64,000 bases of DNA, taken from Mycolicibacterium sp. CBMA 226. GTDB taxonomy: Bacteria; Actinomycetota; Actinomycetes; Mycobacteriales; Mycobacteriaceae. Below, piece by piece: positions 25,076 to 34,977 of this stretch. The DNA lies in contig NZ_VTGY01000014.1 of the NCBI RefSeq assembly GCF_009729075.1, positions 158,635-222,634 on the forward strand, in the 5' to 3' direction. The notes under the pieces were generated by a model. That model saw only the letters and a list, made by a program, of their open reading frames with translations, made no database searches and was not told the DNA's origin. How positions within the stretch are numbered: position 1 is the stretch's first letter; each line of letters begins with the position of its first letter. Position numbers and translations under genes: made by a program.

Positions 25076-25839
25076 ACCTGCCAGCGCGGCGTCAGCACAC
25101 CCAAGGCGCCCAAGGCGACCGCGGCCGCGGTCGACGTCCGCAACACCGACGGTCCCAGCCGAACCGCGACCGCACCGGCGGCCACCAGCGCCGCCACCTC
25201 GCCGTCGGTGATGCCGCCTTCCGGTCCCACGATCAGCGTCACGGCCTCGGTGGCCGGCGAAATGACCTCGCGCAGTGGCGCTTCCGCCGATTCGTGCAGG
25301 ACCAGCGTGACGCGACCCATCCCGTCGCTTCGCTCGCCCCTGTCGGCACCGATCGACGCGACGAGCTCATTGGTCGACACCGGGCCACCGACCGACGGCA
25401 CAAACGGCCGCCGGGACTGCCGCGCCGCCGACCGGGCGACCGCACTCCAGCGCCGTAAACCCTTCTCCACCTTGGCCGCACCGTCCCAACGCGCGACGCA
25501 GCGCTCGGACTGCCACGCCACGAAAGCGTCGGCCCCGGCCTCGGTGGCCAATTCGATTGCCAGCTCGGAACGTTCGGATTTGGGCAGCGCCTGCACCACC
25601 GTCACCGTCGGCACCGCAGCCGGGACCTCGGTCACCGACAGCACCCGTGCCGTCAACCGGCCCTTCACAGCGTCCTCGATCACGCAGTGCGCCAACGCCC
25701 CAGCCCCGTCCGACAGGTCGAGTTCCTCACCGGGACGGATGCGTCGCACCGTTGCCGCGTGGAATCCCTCGTCACCGTCGACGACGGCGAGCCCGCCGAC
25801 CTCCGGTACCGCGTCGACGTAGAACAGCGCCCGGCTCAC
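25072..25839 (-). CDS. rsmE: 16S rRNA (uracil-1498-N3)-methyltransferase
   Basis: Methylates U1498 of 16S rRNA with S-adenosylmethionine. The 255-residue protein has an N-terminal PUA-like domain and a C-terminal SPOUT knot with [16 protein letters not shown] and [17 protein letters not shown], the cofactor-binding loops. Start is GTG 25839. It follows dnaJ2 by 15 bp on the same strand, in the hrcA-dnaJ2-rsmE order usual for actinobacteria. A copy of the dispersed 20-bp repeat is embedded in its coding sequence at 25321-25340 (encoding RGERSDG). Confidence 0.95.
   Translation of the reverse strand: MSRALFYVDAVPEVGGLAVVDGDEGFHAATVRRIRPGEELDLSDGAGALAHCVIEDAVKGRLTARVLSVTEVPAAVPTVTVVQALPKSERSELAIELATEAGADAFVAWQSERCVARWDGAAKVEKGLRRWSAVARSAARQSRRPFVPSVGGPVSTNELVASIGADRGERSDGMGRVTLVLHESAEAPLREVISPATEAVTLIVGPEGGITDGEVAALVAAGAVAVRLGPSVLRTSTAAAVALGALGVLTPRWQV
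25321..25340 (-). repeat. Copy of dispersed repeat GGGCGAGCGAAGCGACGGG
   Basis: On the minus strand GGGGCGAGCGAAGCGACGGG, inside rsmE in a part that encodes a poorly conserved loop (residues RGERSDG). It is identical over 19 bases to the copy before cysE. Confidence 0.7.
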
Positions 25840-25854
25840 CAGCAGCCCCGAAGG

Positions 25855-27003
25855 CTAACGACCGCTGAAGGTTTCGCGCAGGCGGCTGAACAGTCCGCCG
25901 CCGGCGGCCACGGCCTGGGTGGACCGCACCTCGGTGACGTCGCGCGACCGCTGCTCCTTGAACTTGCGCAGCAGCTCCAGGTCACGGTTGTCGAGCCGGG
26001 ACGGCACCACCACGTCGATGTGCGCGTGCAAGTTGCCGCGTACGCCGGACCGCAGGTGCGGCATGCCGTGGCCACGCAACGTGGTGATCGAACCGGGCTG
26101 AGTGCCCGGCGCGATGGTGATCTCGGTGGGCCCGTCGAGGATGGCGTCGACGGTCACCGTGGTTCCCAGCGCGGCGTCGACCATCGGCACCGAGACGGTG
26201 CAGTGCAGGTCGTCGCCGTCGCGGAGGAACAGTTCGTGCGGCTGCTCGTGCACCTCGACGTAAAGGTCGCCGGCCGGCCCACCGCCGGGACCGACCTCGC
26301 CCTGGGCCGCCAGGCGCACCCGCATGCCTTCACCGACGCCGGCCGGAATCTTCACGCTGACCTCGCGCCGCGCACGTACCCGGCCGTCGCCGCCGCAGCG
26401 GTGGCACGGGTCAGGAATGACCTCACCGACACCACCACACACCGGGCAGGGGCGCGACGTCATCACATTGCCGAGCAGCGAGCGCTGGACCGTCTGCACC
26501 TCACCCTGGCCGTGGCAGGTATCGCAGCGGGCGGGCTGGGAATTGCCGTGCGTGCCCTTGCCCTGGCACAGGTCGCACAGCACCGCGGTGTCGACGGTGA
26601 CCTGCTTGGTGACGCCCGTCGCGCATTCTTCGAGGTTCAGCCGCAGGCGCAGCAGCGAGTCCGAACCCGGGCGGACCCGGCCGATCGGGCCGCGCGACGA
26701 CGCACCGCCGCCGAAGAATGCCTCGAACACGTCGCCGAGACCACCGAAGCCGGCGAAGCCCCCGGCACCGCCGCCGCCTCCACCGCTCTCCATGGGATCA
26801 CCACCGAGATCGACGATGCGCCGCTTCTCCGGGTCACTGAGGACCTCGTAGGCGGTGCTGATCTCGGCGAACCGCTGCTGTGCGCCCTCGTCGGGATTGA
26901 CGTCGGGGTGCAGCTCCCGGGCCAGCCTGCGGTAGGCCTTCTTGATCTCCGAGTCGCTGGCGCCCTTGCTCACGCCGAGCAGGCCGTAGTAATCGCGTGC
27001 CAC
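25855..27003 (-). CDS. dnaJ2: Chaperone protein DnaJ2
   Basis: Hsp40 co-chaperone stimulating DnaK ATPase. The 382-residue type I DnaJ has the J domain with HPD ([13 protein letters not shown], residues ~30-40), a short G/F segment ([18 protein letters not shown]), the zinc region with four CxxCxGxG modules ([32 protein letters not shown], about 140-210) and the C-terminal substrate-binding domains. It is 41 bp after hrcA on the same strand and presumably controlled with it. Confidence 0.96.
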   Translation of the reverse strand: MARDYYGLLGVSKGASDSEIKKAYRRLARELHPDVNPDEGAQQRFAEISTAYEVLSDPEKRRIVDLGGDPMESGGGGGGAGGFAGFGGLGDVFEAFFGGGASSRGPIGRVRPGSDSLLRLRLNLEECATGVTKQVTVDTAVLCDLCQGKGTHGNSQPARCDTCHGQGEVQTVQRSLLGNVMTSRPCPVCGGVGEVIPDPCHRCGGDGRVRARREVSVKIPAGVGEGMRVRLAAQGEVGPGGGPAGDLYVEVHEQPHELFLRDGDDLHCTVSVPMVDAALGTTVTVDAILDGPTEITIAPGTQPGSITTLRGHGMPHLRSGVRGNLHAHIDVVVPSRLDNRDLELLRKFKEQRSRDVTEVRSTQAVAAGGGLFSRLRETFSGR

Positions 27004-27044
27004 GCCTAAGAACCTTGCCTAATCTCTCGAACTGCTGGGCACCC

Positions 27045-28076
27045 TCATCGGGTGCCCAGTACCTCGCCTATGTACCGGGCGACGGCCGCGACGTTCGCGA
27101 TGGTGCCCGGATAGTCCATCCTGGTGGGGCCCACCACGCCCATGCCGCCGTAAACCTTGCCCAAACTGCCATAGGCGGTGCTCACGACGGACGTCCCAGC
27201 CATCTGCTCGGCCTCGGTTTCGTGGCCGATGCGTACCGTGACTTTACCTGCCTCCTGCTGGGCGGCCAGCAACCGCAGGACCACGACCTGCTCTTCGAGC
27301 GCCTCCAGCACCGACCGCAGGGATCCGCCGAAATCGGCCGTGTTGCGCGTCAGGTTGGCAGTGCCGCCGAGCAACAGTCGCTCCTCCTGGTGCTCGACCA
27401 GGGTCTCCACCAGCACCGTGGCCGCGCGGCCCACCGCGTCACCCAGGCCGCCGTGGCCGTCCATCTGTGACGCCAGGTCGGCGACCGCGATCGACGCGGC
27501 CGACAGCAGCTTGCCTTCCAGCGCGGCACCGAGCCGCTCCCGCAGCTGCGACAGCTCGTGCTCGCCGATGGAGTCACCCAGTTCGACGACCCGCTGGTCA
27601 ACGCGACCGGTATCGGTGATGACGACCAGTAACAGCCGGGCCGGGGTGAGCGCGACGACCTCGAGGTGACGCACCGTGGACCGCGACAGCGTCGGGTACT
27701 GCACGATCGCGACCTGCCGGGTCAGCTGCGCGAGCAGCCGCACCGCCCGGCGCAGCACGTCGTCCAGGTCGACGCCGGACTCCAGGAACGTGAGGATGGC
27801 GCGGCGCTCGCTGGCCGACAGCGGTTTGACGTCGTCGATCCGGTCGACGAACTCGCGGTAGCCCTTCTCCGTGGGCACCCGGCCCGAGCTGGTGTGGGGC
27901 TGCGTAATGTAGCCCTCGGCCTCCAGCACAGCCATGTCATTACGCACCGTGGCGCTCGAAACGCCCAGGTTGTGGCGCTCGACGAGCGTCTTGGAGCCGA
28001 TGGGCTCCTTGGTGGAGACGAAGTCGGCAACGATGGCGCGCAGCACCTCGAAGCGACGGTCGTCGGCACTACCCAT
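27045..28076 (-). CDS. hrcA: Heat-inducible transcription repressor HrcA
   Basis: Represses chaperone operons through CIRCE elements; active form depends on GroEL. The 343-residue protein has an N-terminal winged helix (about residues 1-70: [51 protein letters not shown]) and the GAF-like and inserted dimerisation domains. ATG 28076 follows AGGTGAACAATG with GGGAGG upstream. I see no CIRCE element (TTAGCACTC-N9-GAGTGCTAA) before it, so autoregulation is not evident here. Confidence 0.96.
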   Translation of the reverse strand: MGSADDRRFEVLRAIVADFVSTKEPIGSKTLVERHNLGVSSATVRNDMAVLEAEGYITQPHTSSGRVPTEKGYREFVDRIDDVKPLSASERRAILTFLESGVDLDDVLRRAVRLLAQLTRQVAIVQYPTLSRSTVRHLEVVALTPARLLLVVITDTGRVDQRVVELGDSIGEHELSQLRERLGAALEGKLLSAASIAVADLASQMDGHGGLGDAVGRAATVLVETLVEHQEERLLLGGTANLTRNTADFGGSLRSVLEALEEQVVVLRLLAAQQEAGKVTVRIGHETEAEQMAGTSVVSTAYGSLGKVYGGMGVVGPTRMDYPGTIANVAAVARYIGEVLGTR

Positions 28077-28255
28077 TGTTCACCTCCCGATTCACCGCCA
28101 TTTTACGGTGACGATGGATTCGGGCGGGCGACAGACACCATCTGGTGGTTGGATGCCTCGGCAAACGCCCAGTCGACCCGCTAGGGTCAGGTGTATGCCG
28201 ACGCTGTCACCGTGGACCCGATCGGCTCACGGGGAGTTCGCGGAGTGATCTACTC

Positions 28256-28585
28256 ATGATTTTCAAAGGCGTACGTGACGGAAAGCCCTACCCGGAGCAC
28301 GGGCTGAGCTACCGCGAATGGGCGCAGATTCCGCCGCGGCAACTGCGCCTCGACGAGATCGTCACCACCACGACGGTGCTCGCCCTGGACCGGCTGCTGT
28401 CCGAGGACTCGACGTTCTACGGCGATCTGTTCCCGCATGCAGTCAAATGGCGGGGCGACATCTACTTGGAAGACGGCCTACACCGTGCGGTGCGGTCGGC
28501 GCTGCGGAACCGGGTCGTGCTGCACGCCCGCGTGTACGACATGGATGTGCCTCTGTCACAGCAGATTTCGCCCAACGGCGAGTGA
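28256..28585 (+). CDS. Conserved hypothetical protein (Rv2375 type, ParB-like fold suspected)
   Basis: I choose ATG 28256 (MIFKGVRDGKPYPEHGLSYREW) although the frame is open to 28145; CGGAGTG lies about 8 bases upstream. The 109-residue product is compact with RQLRLDEIVTTTTVLALDRL and DIYLEDGLHRAVRSALRNRVVLHARVYD. The dG-hHR-like segment EDGLHRAVRSAL recalls ParB/Srx-fold proteins, but the rest gives no definite family. In M. tuberculosis the same position between hrcA and the mbt genes is held by Rv2375. Function unknown. It converges on the Pro-rich membrane protein gene. Confidence 0.7.
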   Translation: MIFKGVRDGKPYPEHGLSYREWAQIPPRQLRLDEIVTTTTVLALDRLLSEDSTFYGDLFPHAVKWRGDIYLEDGLHRAVRSALRNRVVLHARVYDMDVPLSQQISPNGE

Positions 28586-28592
28586 CCTCGCG

Positions 28593-28949
28593 CTAACGCA
28601 GATACACGCCGGCCAGCACGACGATCACCAGCGCGACGAGCCCGACACCCATGCACATCAGCGCCGTGACGACGCGGTTGCGGGCACTGCCGCCCAAACC
28701 ATAGGTGCCGCGAAACAACGTGGCGATCGCCATGCTCGCGGCGTGCCAGCCGGCAGAGTTACCGTCGCTGCGCTGCTCGGGTTGCGGCTGCTGATGGCCC
28801 GGTTGCTGATAAACAGGTTGCTGATAGCCCGGCGGCGCGTAGGGGTACGGCGGCTGCTGATTGGCGTAGCCGCCCGGTGGATACGGCCCAGTCGGATACG
28901 GCCATGATGGCGGTTGCGGCTGCGGATACCGCGGATCCGGATACGTCAT
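28593..28949 (-). CDS. Proline/tyrosine-rich membrane protein
   Basis: ATG 28949, preceded by GGGGGAG, gives 118 residues. Residues 1-65 are Pro/Tyr/Gln-rich (PYPYAPPGYQQPVYQQPG), a disordered cytoplasmic tail as in many mycobacterial membrane proteins; residues ~66-118 hold a small amphipathic region and one strong membrane segment (ALMCMGVGLVALVIVVLAGVYLR). No family assignment. It lies between the Rv2375-type gene and mbtH on the mbt strand but 181 bp away from mbtH, so it is probably its own unit. Confidence 0.65.
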   Translation of the reverse strand: MTYPDPRYPQPQPPSWPYPTGPYPPGGYANQQPPYPYAPPGYQQPVYQQPGHQQPQPEQRSDGNSAGWHAASMAIATLFRGTYGLGGSARNRVVTALMCMGVGLVALVIVVLAGVYLR

Positions 28950-29130
28950 TGCTGCACTCCCCCTGGTCAGCTTTGGCGATCGCGACTCTACTCGGGCCAT
29001 TGACCGTGGCGGATCACGCGGAAAATCGGGGCCGGCTTGTGGGCGTGGACCCTGCAGTGACGCACACAAAGTTCGAGTAGCGAAGACCCAGAGCGCAGGC
29101 TCAACGTTGGGCCAACAACGCTCGAGGTGC

Positions 29131-29343
29131 TCAGCCGGCCAGCGAGTCGCGCAACGTCCTGGGCCGGATGTCGGTCCAGGTTTCTTCGACGTACGCCAGG
29201 CAGTCCGCGCGCGTGCTCTCGCCGAACACGACCCACCACCCGGCGGGCACGTCGGCGAACACCGGCCACAGGCTGTGCTGCTCTTCGTCGTTGATCAGGA
29301 CGTAGAACGCACCGTTCTCGTCATCGAACGGACTGCTGCTCAT
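29131..29343 (-). CDS. mbtH: MbtH-like protein
   Basis: The 70-residue founding-type MbtH protein binds adenylation domains of non-ribosomal peptide synthetases and is needed for their folding and activity. Diagnostic residues are present: [35 protein letters not shown] and TWTDIRPRTLRD, including the conserved tryptophans. Its start ATG 29343 with GGAGAAGCG upstream lies 23 bp inside mbtG, so it is the last gene of the mycobactin operon. Confidence 0.96.
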   Translation of the reverse strand: MSSSPFDDENGAFYVLINDEEQHSLWPVFADVPAGWWVVFGESTRADCLAYVEETWTDIRPRTLRDSLAG

Positions 29344-30613
29344 CGCTTCTCCTCACGGATGGGGTGGAATATTCGGCACCCAGCACACGGTCACTGAGCA
29401 GACCGAGACAGCTGAGATTGGGGAATCCGGGACCCTGGGTGAGCCACGACAGGCCGGGCAGGAACAACTTCGGTTCGACACCGGTGACCGCGAGGTCGTA
29501 GCCGATGGATCGCTGCAGCGAGTCGGCCGACAGCGGCGCACCGATACCGAGTTCCAAAACGTCCAACGCGTCCTGGCTGAGCAGCGGCGCGAACCACATG
29601 GCGTCGGCGCCGGAGCCGTCGATCACCAGGTCGAAGCCGTGCACCGTCTCCAGGCAGGCGGAGTCGCGTTCGGTCTGCAGGGTCAACCGGATTCGGTCTT
29701 CCCGAGGCACGGCATGGGCGACGCGGCCACGCAGGTGCCGGATGCGGTCGTCGGCCAGGAGCGAGTCCTGGACCCGGGCGGAGAACACGCCGCGATCGGT
29801 GCGGGCCATGGCATCTCGGCGCTCGGAGAGGCTGAGGCCGGCCCAACCGGTCGGGTCCGAGAACAATGTGTTCTCGAAGTAGCCCTCACCGCGGGTGAAC
29901 AGGGTGACGCCCGGGGAGATCACCGTGATGGTCGAAACCCGGTGCGAGAACAGCTCATCGAGCATGGTCGCGGCGGTCTCGCCACCACCGATGACGGCGA
30001 CCCGCTCGGCGTTGATGCGCTCGTCCTGGGCGACGCGGTGCCAGAACTGGGCGATCGACAGCACCCGCGGATGCCCCGGCAGGATGGAGCGCTCGGCCTG
30101 TCCGGGCCCGGTGATCATCACGCCGTCGGCCCGGACCTGCTGATCGCGGCAGTGCAGAACCCACTGGTCGCCATCCACCGACAGCTGGGTGACTTCACCC
30201 GTGACCACCTGCATCGCAACGCTTTCCGCCACCCACGCCAGGTACTGGCTCCAGCGCCGGTGGGTGGGTGCGGGCCGGCCACGGTCGATCCATTCGGCGA
30301 ACTGCCCCGTCGAGATCAGGTACGACTGCCAGCTGTGCCGCATCATGCGTTCGTCGAGTTCGACGTTGCGGCGCGGCACCAGCGCGGACCGGTACGGGAA
30401 CCCGACGTCCTTCTCGGGTCCGGTGCCCAGCCGGTGCCGGCCGTCGGTCCAGCCACCGGCGGCCTGCCAGTTGGCGCCGACACCAAGGCGTTCCACCGCA
30501 ACAACCTCCGGCGCAGCCACGCCCATCGCCCGCAGTTCGGTGGCCTTGGCGGCGACGGCGACCGCTTTGGCACCGGCACCGATGACGGCCAAGGTATTTC
30601 GGGTCTCGGTCAT
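29321..30613 (-). CDS. mbtG: Mycobactin lysine N6-hydroxylase
   Basis: FAD/NADPH-dependent monooxygenase that hydroxylates the epsilon-amino groups of lysine in mycobactin, creating the hydroxamate iron ligands. ATG 30613 overlaps the mbtF stop by 4 bp (ATGA) and gives 430 residues (M. tuberculosis MbtG 431). Visible are the FAD site [15 protein letters not shown] (residues ~10-24), the flavin/substrate region [27 protein letters not shown], and the NADPH motif [12 protein letters not shown] (~205). It follows mbtF and overlaps mbtH. Confidence 0.95.
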   Translation of the reverse strand: MTETRNTLAVIGAGAKAVAVAAKATELRAMGVAAPEVVAVERLGVGANWQAAGGWTDGRHRLGTGPEKDVGFPYRSALVPRRNVELDERMMRHSWQSYLISTGQFAEWIDRGRPAPTHRRWSQYLAWVAESVAMQVVTGEVTQLSVDGDQWVLHCRDQQVRADGVMITGPGQAERSILPGHPRVLSIAQFWHRVAQDERINAERVAVIGGGETAATMLDELFSHRVSTITVISPGVTLFTRGEGYFENTLFSDPTGWAGLSLSERRDAMARTDRGVFSARVQDSLLADDRIRHLRGRVAHAVPREDRIRLTLQTERDSACLETVHGFDLVIDGSGADAMWFAPLLSQDALDVLELGIGAPLSADSLQRSIGYDLAVTGVEPKLFLPGLSWLTQGPGFPNLSCLGLLSDRVLGAEYSTPSVRRSDEQQSVR

Positions 30614-33600
30614 TTCACCACTTCCCTGAGCTGCGATTCCCACAGCTGTTGCAATTCGGCAATGGCGTCTGCGCTGAAAATGTCCGGCACCGTGCGCCAT
30701 TGGACACCGAGCGCGGTGGTGCCGTCATGGTCGATGACCCCCGCCATCAACGTCAGCTCGTGGTGCACCGCGTAGTTGGGTTCGGGTATCGGTGACGCGC
30801 CGGCCAGCAGCGCACCGTCGAGTTGCAGCGCAGCACCGCTCGCTCCGAGGTGGACACGGCCCAGATAGTTCAGCAGCACCTGCGGTTCCGGGTAGGCCGA
30901 CAACCGCTCCGCGGTGTCCGCGCGGAGGTAGCGCAGCAGCCCGAAGTCGATGCCATGGCCCGGTACCGCAGCGATCTCGGCGCTCACGTCCGGTGCCGCT
31001 TCGGAACTGAGCCGCACCGGGTAGATGGCGCTGAACAGACCGACGGTGTCTCCCGTATCGGTCTGATCGGACACCACGGAGTCTGCGCGGCCATGGGTCT
31101 CCAGCGCCACCAGTGGTGGCGGGGTGTCCTGTCCCCTTCGCTGCCGCCAGCGGGTGACGGTGCGGGCGGTTGCCGCGGCCAGCAGATCGGTGACCGGTTG
31201 TCCGGCCGCCAGCAGACGTCCCGTCAGTTCCGGGTCGATCACCGCCATGGAGACCACGACGTTTGCGGCACAGTCGGTTTCGGGCCGAACCCGCCGGTTG
31301 CCGAGCTGCGGGTCGGGGCCGGAGATCTGCGCCTCCCAGAAGTCCGCGGTGTCGAGGTGCAGCGCCCGTTCGGCGACCAGTCTCGACCATGTCCGGTAAC
31401 TGGTGTGTTCGCGGATGGCGGCGGGTTGGGCACCGGAATTGAGTGCGTGCCAGCCATTTTCCAACTCGCCGAGCACAATCCGCCAGGACGCCGGGTCGAC
31501 GGCCAGCACGTGCGCGCTGAGGACCAGCACCTTGCCGCCGGCGGCGGTGTCGGATGGGTTCAGCAGGACCGCCTGCAGCAACCGTCCCTGCTCCGGGTCG
31601 AGCCGTTCGACGGCAAGATCGGTCTGCTCGGCGACGGCCGCCACGACGTCGCCTTCGACGGTGACCTCGGACAGGATGTTCCCGACCGGGTGGTCCACCA
31701 AGGTCATGGTCGCCCGATCCAGGCGGCTTCGCAGGGCTGGGTGCGCGGCGACGACGTGGTGCAGCATCGTGGTCAGTTGCTCTGCGGTGATGGCATCCGG
31801 CAGCCGCACCGCCTGGGTCTGGGCCAGGCGCCGGCCGTCGCCGTATTGATACAGCCAGTGCACATTGGGCAGCACCGGCACCGGACCGGTCTCCTCGGCG
31901 GCCGTGGCAGCCAACTCGTGCTCAGCATCCAGCTCGTCCGCCAGTTCCCGAATGCTGTTGCAGTCGAGCATCATCCGCGCGCGCAACGCCAGCCCGCGGC
32001 GGCGTGCGGCCTGTACCACCGACAGTGCGACGATGCTGTCGAGCCCCAGGTCGAGGAAATCGGCGGTGACGTCGAGTCGGGACAGCTCGGCCACCCCGAG
32101 GACTTCGGCGAAGAGCCCCGCCACCGCCAGTTCGGTGGCGGACGCAGGCGCTGCCGCCTCCCCGCCCCCGGCAACGGCATCGATAGCGGCCAACGCGGCG
32201 TCGTCCACCTTGCCGTTGACCGTCAGTCGAATGTCGTCCACCGCGATGATGTGGTGCGGCACCAGGTATCTCGGCAGCCGGGACGCCAGCATGCGCCGCA
32301 ACTCGGCGGCGGACGCCGCGCCCGCGACGTACGCGACAAGCCGTGGCCCGGTGTCGTGCCGCCGGACGGTGACGTGTGCGTGCCGCACCCCGGGATGGGC
32401 GTGCAACACAGCGGCGACCTCACCGGGTTCCACCCGGAACCCACGGATTTTCACCTGATCGTCGGAGCGGCCCTGGAACTGCAGACCACCGGTCGCCGGA
32501 TCGCGGCGCACCACGTCGCCGGTGCGGTACATCCTGGCACCGGCCGCGAACGGGTCGGCGACGAACCGCGCCGCGGTCTCGCCGGCGCGGCCCAGATAAC
32601 CACGCGTGAGCTGGCCGCCGGACAGGTACAGCTCACCGGTGACACCGTCCGGCACCGGCCGCAGCCAGGCATCGAGGACGTAGGCGCGAGTCGAGGCGGT
32701 GGGGTGCCCGATGGCGGGCCCATCGTGCTCGGTGAATGCGCCCACGACGGCTTCGACCGTGGTTTCGGTTGGACCGTAACAGTTGTAGGCCGACATGCCG
32801 GTGCGGTCGCATTCGGTGCGGATCGCCGCCCACGCGTTCGGGTCGACGGCCTCGCCGCCGAGTGCCAGCGCGGTCAACGGCACCGCCGTCAGCAGGCCTG
32901 CCGTCTGCAGCTGCGTGAACATCGACGGCGTTGTGTCGATCAGGTCGACGCCGTACTGCCCGATGGTCGCCACCAGCGCCTCGGCATCGCGCTGCACGTC
33001 ATCGCCGACGATGTGCAGACCGTGGCCGTCCAGCAGCGCGGCCAGCGGCTGCCAGGCCGCGTCGAAGGTGAACGACCAGGCGTGCGCAACCCGAAGTGGG
33101 CGGCCGGCTTTCGCCACCGCAGGGTGCAGCACGCGCGTGGCATGGTCGGCGGCGTACGCCAGGACCGCGGCATGAGTACCGATCACGCCCTTGGGCTTGC
33201 CTGTGGTGCCCGAGGTGAACACGATGTATGCGCCTTGGCCGGGATGTGCTGGCGCCGGCTCGAATTCGTCGACGGGGTGGCTGGCGGCGGCGGCCAGCAG
33301 GGCGTCGTCCACGACCACCGATGCGTTGGTCTGGTCCAGGATCTCCGCGACCCGGTCGGCGGGCATCGACGGATCCAGCGGCACGATCAGTCCGCCGGCC
33401 TTGAGGATCCCGAGCATCGCGACCACGTAGTCGGGGCCGCGGTGCAACAGCACCGGCACGGGCGTCTCGACCTCGACGCCGCGGCGCCGTAGTTCGACCG
33501 CGACGCGGTCGGACGCCTCGTCGAGGCCGCGGAAAGTCAGCGCGCCACCGTCGTAGGTCAGCGCCACCGACCCCGGTTTGCTGCGCGCGGTGGCGGTGAA

Positions 33601-34977
33601 CTTCTCGTGGATACCTCCGGTTTCGGCAATGTCGGGGGCGTCCGCGACGTCCGGTGCCGTCAGATGGATGCCGACGTCGCGCAGCGGGCGGTCCCAGCTG
33701 TCGACGAGTCGCTGCATCACCGCGAGCACCTGCCGGCCGAGGCTCTGCGGCGAAAGCAGCCCGGTCGCACCGTCTTTCGTCTCGACCAGAATCGTCAATT
33801 CACCGTCGGTCAGGTGCGCCGCGACAGTTACCGGGAAATGCGCCAGGCTCTGCAGCGCCCGCGGCCGGAAAGTGGCTCCGCGGACGTCGAATTCGCTGCT
33901 CCCGACCAGTGCGCCCGGCGGGAAGTTCTCGTAGACCAGGAGGCTGTCGAACAGTTCGCCGACGCCGGCGAGGGCGCGCAGCTCGGTGTGCGACAGGTAG
34001 CTGTGCTCCCGCAGCTCGGCGGCATCCCGCTGCAGGCCCAGGCACTGTTCGCCGACGCGGCGCTGCGGGTCCAGCCGAACCCGCAACGGCACGGTGTTGA
34101 TGAACAGCCCGACCATCGATTCGACGCCGGCCAGTTCGCCCGGCCGGCCCGAGACCGTAACGCCGAAGACGACGTCGCGTCGGTCGGTGAGCACCGAAAG
34201 TACTGCCGCCCAAGCCATCTGGGTGAGGGTGTTGACGGTGACCCCGCGGGCCCGGGCGGCCGCGACCAGACGCTGCGTCTCGTCGCGGGGTGCCTTGATC
34301 TCCGTGCACCGGGGCAGGTCGTCGCCGAGCTCACCGCATCCGAGCGCAGGCGCCAGCATGGTCGGGCCGTCGAGCCCGGCCAAGTGCTGCTGCCACAGCC
34401 GACGGCCGGCCTCGGCGTCGCGGGCGGCCAGCCACCCGATGTAGTCCCGGTACGGGCGCGGTGCGGCTGGTAGCACCGTGACGTCACCGCCGGCGGCATA
34501 CAGCGCCAGCAGTTCACCGACGAACAACGGCAGTGACCATCCGTCGATGACGATGTGGTGTGCGACGACCGCGAAACGCCAAAGCTGTTGCGGCATTTCG
34601 ATTAACAGGAACCGGATCGCGGGACCGCGCTCCAAGCTGAACGGCCGGCGTCGCTCCTGTGCTTCGAGTTCGTCGGCGTCGGCGGACGACTCGGCGGTGA
34701 GCTGCCGCCACGGCAGGTCAACCGCACTCGGAATGACCTGCACCGTCCGGTTTCCGGCCGGCACGAAGCTGGCCCGCAGGTTGGGGTGGCGCACCAGCAG
34801 CGCCGCAGCGCAGTCCCGCAGCAGTGCCGTGTCCACGTCACCGTCGATGTCGGCCGACATTGCGATCAGGTACGGGTCGTCCGCCTGATCGAGTTGGGCC
34901 ATCGAGTACAGCCCCTGCTGCAGCGGGCTGAGCGCCAGCACGTCCTCGATGACCGGGGCCGGTTGCAGCGTGGTCAC
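30610..34977 (-). CDS. mbtF: Mycobactin non-ribosomal peptide synthetase MbtF
   Basis: Adds the second (C-terminal) lysine, which becomes the cyclic hydroxylysine (cobactin) end. GTG 34977 overlaps the mbtE stop by 4 bp and gives 1455 residues (M. tuberculosis MbtF ~1461). Domains in order: condensation (HHIVIDGW at ~140), adenylation (about 460-950, with [18 protein letters not shown]), carrier ([12 protein letters not shown] at ~1020), and a terminal condensation/epimerisation-like domain (about 1065-1455) in which the HHxxxDG motif is altered to [12 protein letters not shown]. The last gives one explanation for cyclising release without a thioesterase. Confidence 0.95.
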   Translation of the reverse strand: MTTLQPAPVIEDVLALSPLQQGLYSMAQLDQADDPYLIAMSADIDGDVDTALLRDCAAALLVRHPNLRASFVPAGNRTVQVIPSAVDLPWRQLTAESSADADELEAQERRRPFSLERGPAIRFLLIEMPQQLWRFAVVAHHIVIDGWSLPLFVGELLALYAAGGDVTVLPAAPRPYRDYIGWLAARDAEAGRRLWQQHLAGLDGPTMLAPALGCGELGDDLPRCTEIKAPRDETQRLVAAARARGVTVNTLTQMAWAAVLSVLTDRRDVVFGVTVSGRPGELAGVESMVGLFINTVPLRVRLDPQRRVGEQCLGLQRDAAELREHSYLSHTELRALAGVGELFDSLLVYENFPPGALVGSSEFDVRGATFRPRALQSLAHFPVTVAAHLTDGELTILVETKDGATGLLSPQSLGRQVLAVMQRLVDSWDRPLRDVGIHLTAPDVADAPDIAETGGIHEKFTATARSKPGSVALTYDGGALTFRGLDEASDRVAVELRRRGVEVETPVPVLLHRGPDYVVAMLGILKAGGLIVPLDPSMPADRVAEILDQTNASVVVDDALLAAAASHPVDEFEPAPAHPGQGAYIVFTSGTTGKPKGVIGTHAAVLAYAADHATRVLHPAVAKAGRPLRVAHAWSFTFDAAWQPLAALLDGHGLHIVGDDVQRDAEALVATIGQYGVDLIDTTPSMFTQLQTAGLLTAVPLTALALGGEAVDPNAWAAIRTECDRTGMSAYNCYGPTETTVEAVVGAFTEHDGPAIGHPTASTRAYVLDAWLRPVPDGVTGELYLSGGQLTRGYLGRAGETAARFVADPFAAGARMYRTGDVVRRDPATGGLQFQGRSDDQVKIRGFRVEPGEVAAVLHAHPGVRHAHVTVRRHDTGPRLVAYVAGAASAAELRRMLASRLPRYLVPHHIIAVDDIRLTVNGKVDDAALAAIDAVAGGGEAAAPASATELAVAGLFAEVLGVAELSRLDVTADFLDLGLDSIVALSVVQAARRRGLALRARMMLDCNSIRELADELDAEHELAATAAEETGPVPVLPNVHWLYQYGDGRRLAQTQAVRLPDAITAEQLTTMLHHVVAAHPALRSRLDRATMTLVDHPVGNILSEVTVEGDVVAAVAEQTDLAVERLDPEQGRLLQAVLLNPSDTAAGGKVLVLSAHVLAVDPASWRIVLGELENGWHALNSGAQPAAIREHTSYRTWSRLVAERALHLDTADFWEAQISGPDPQLGNRRVRPETDCAANVVVSMAVIDPELTGRLLAAGQPVTDLLAAATARTVTRWRQRRGQDTPPPLVALETHGRADSVVSDQTDTGDTVGLFSAIYPVRLSSEAAPDVSAEIAAVPGHGIDFGLLRYLRADTAERLSAYPEPQVLLNYLGRVHLGASGAALQLDGALLAGASPIPEPNYAVHHELTLMAGVIDHDGTTALGVQWRTVPDIFSADAIAELQQLWESQLREVVK

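Noticed and set aside
28077..28255. CIRCE element before hrcA
   Set aside because: No TTAGCACTC-N9-GAGTGCTAA or close match is present.
30823..33492. 889-codon plus-strand frame opposite mbtF
   Set aside because: No domain, His/Arg/Gln-rich composition, wholly antisense to the clear NRPS domains of MbtF.
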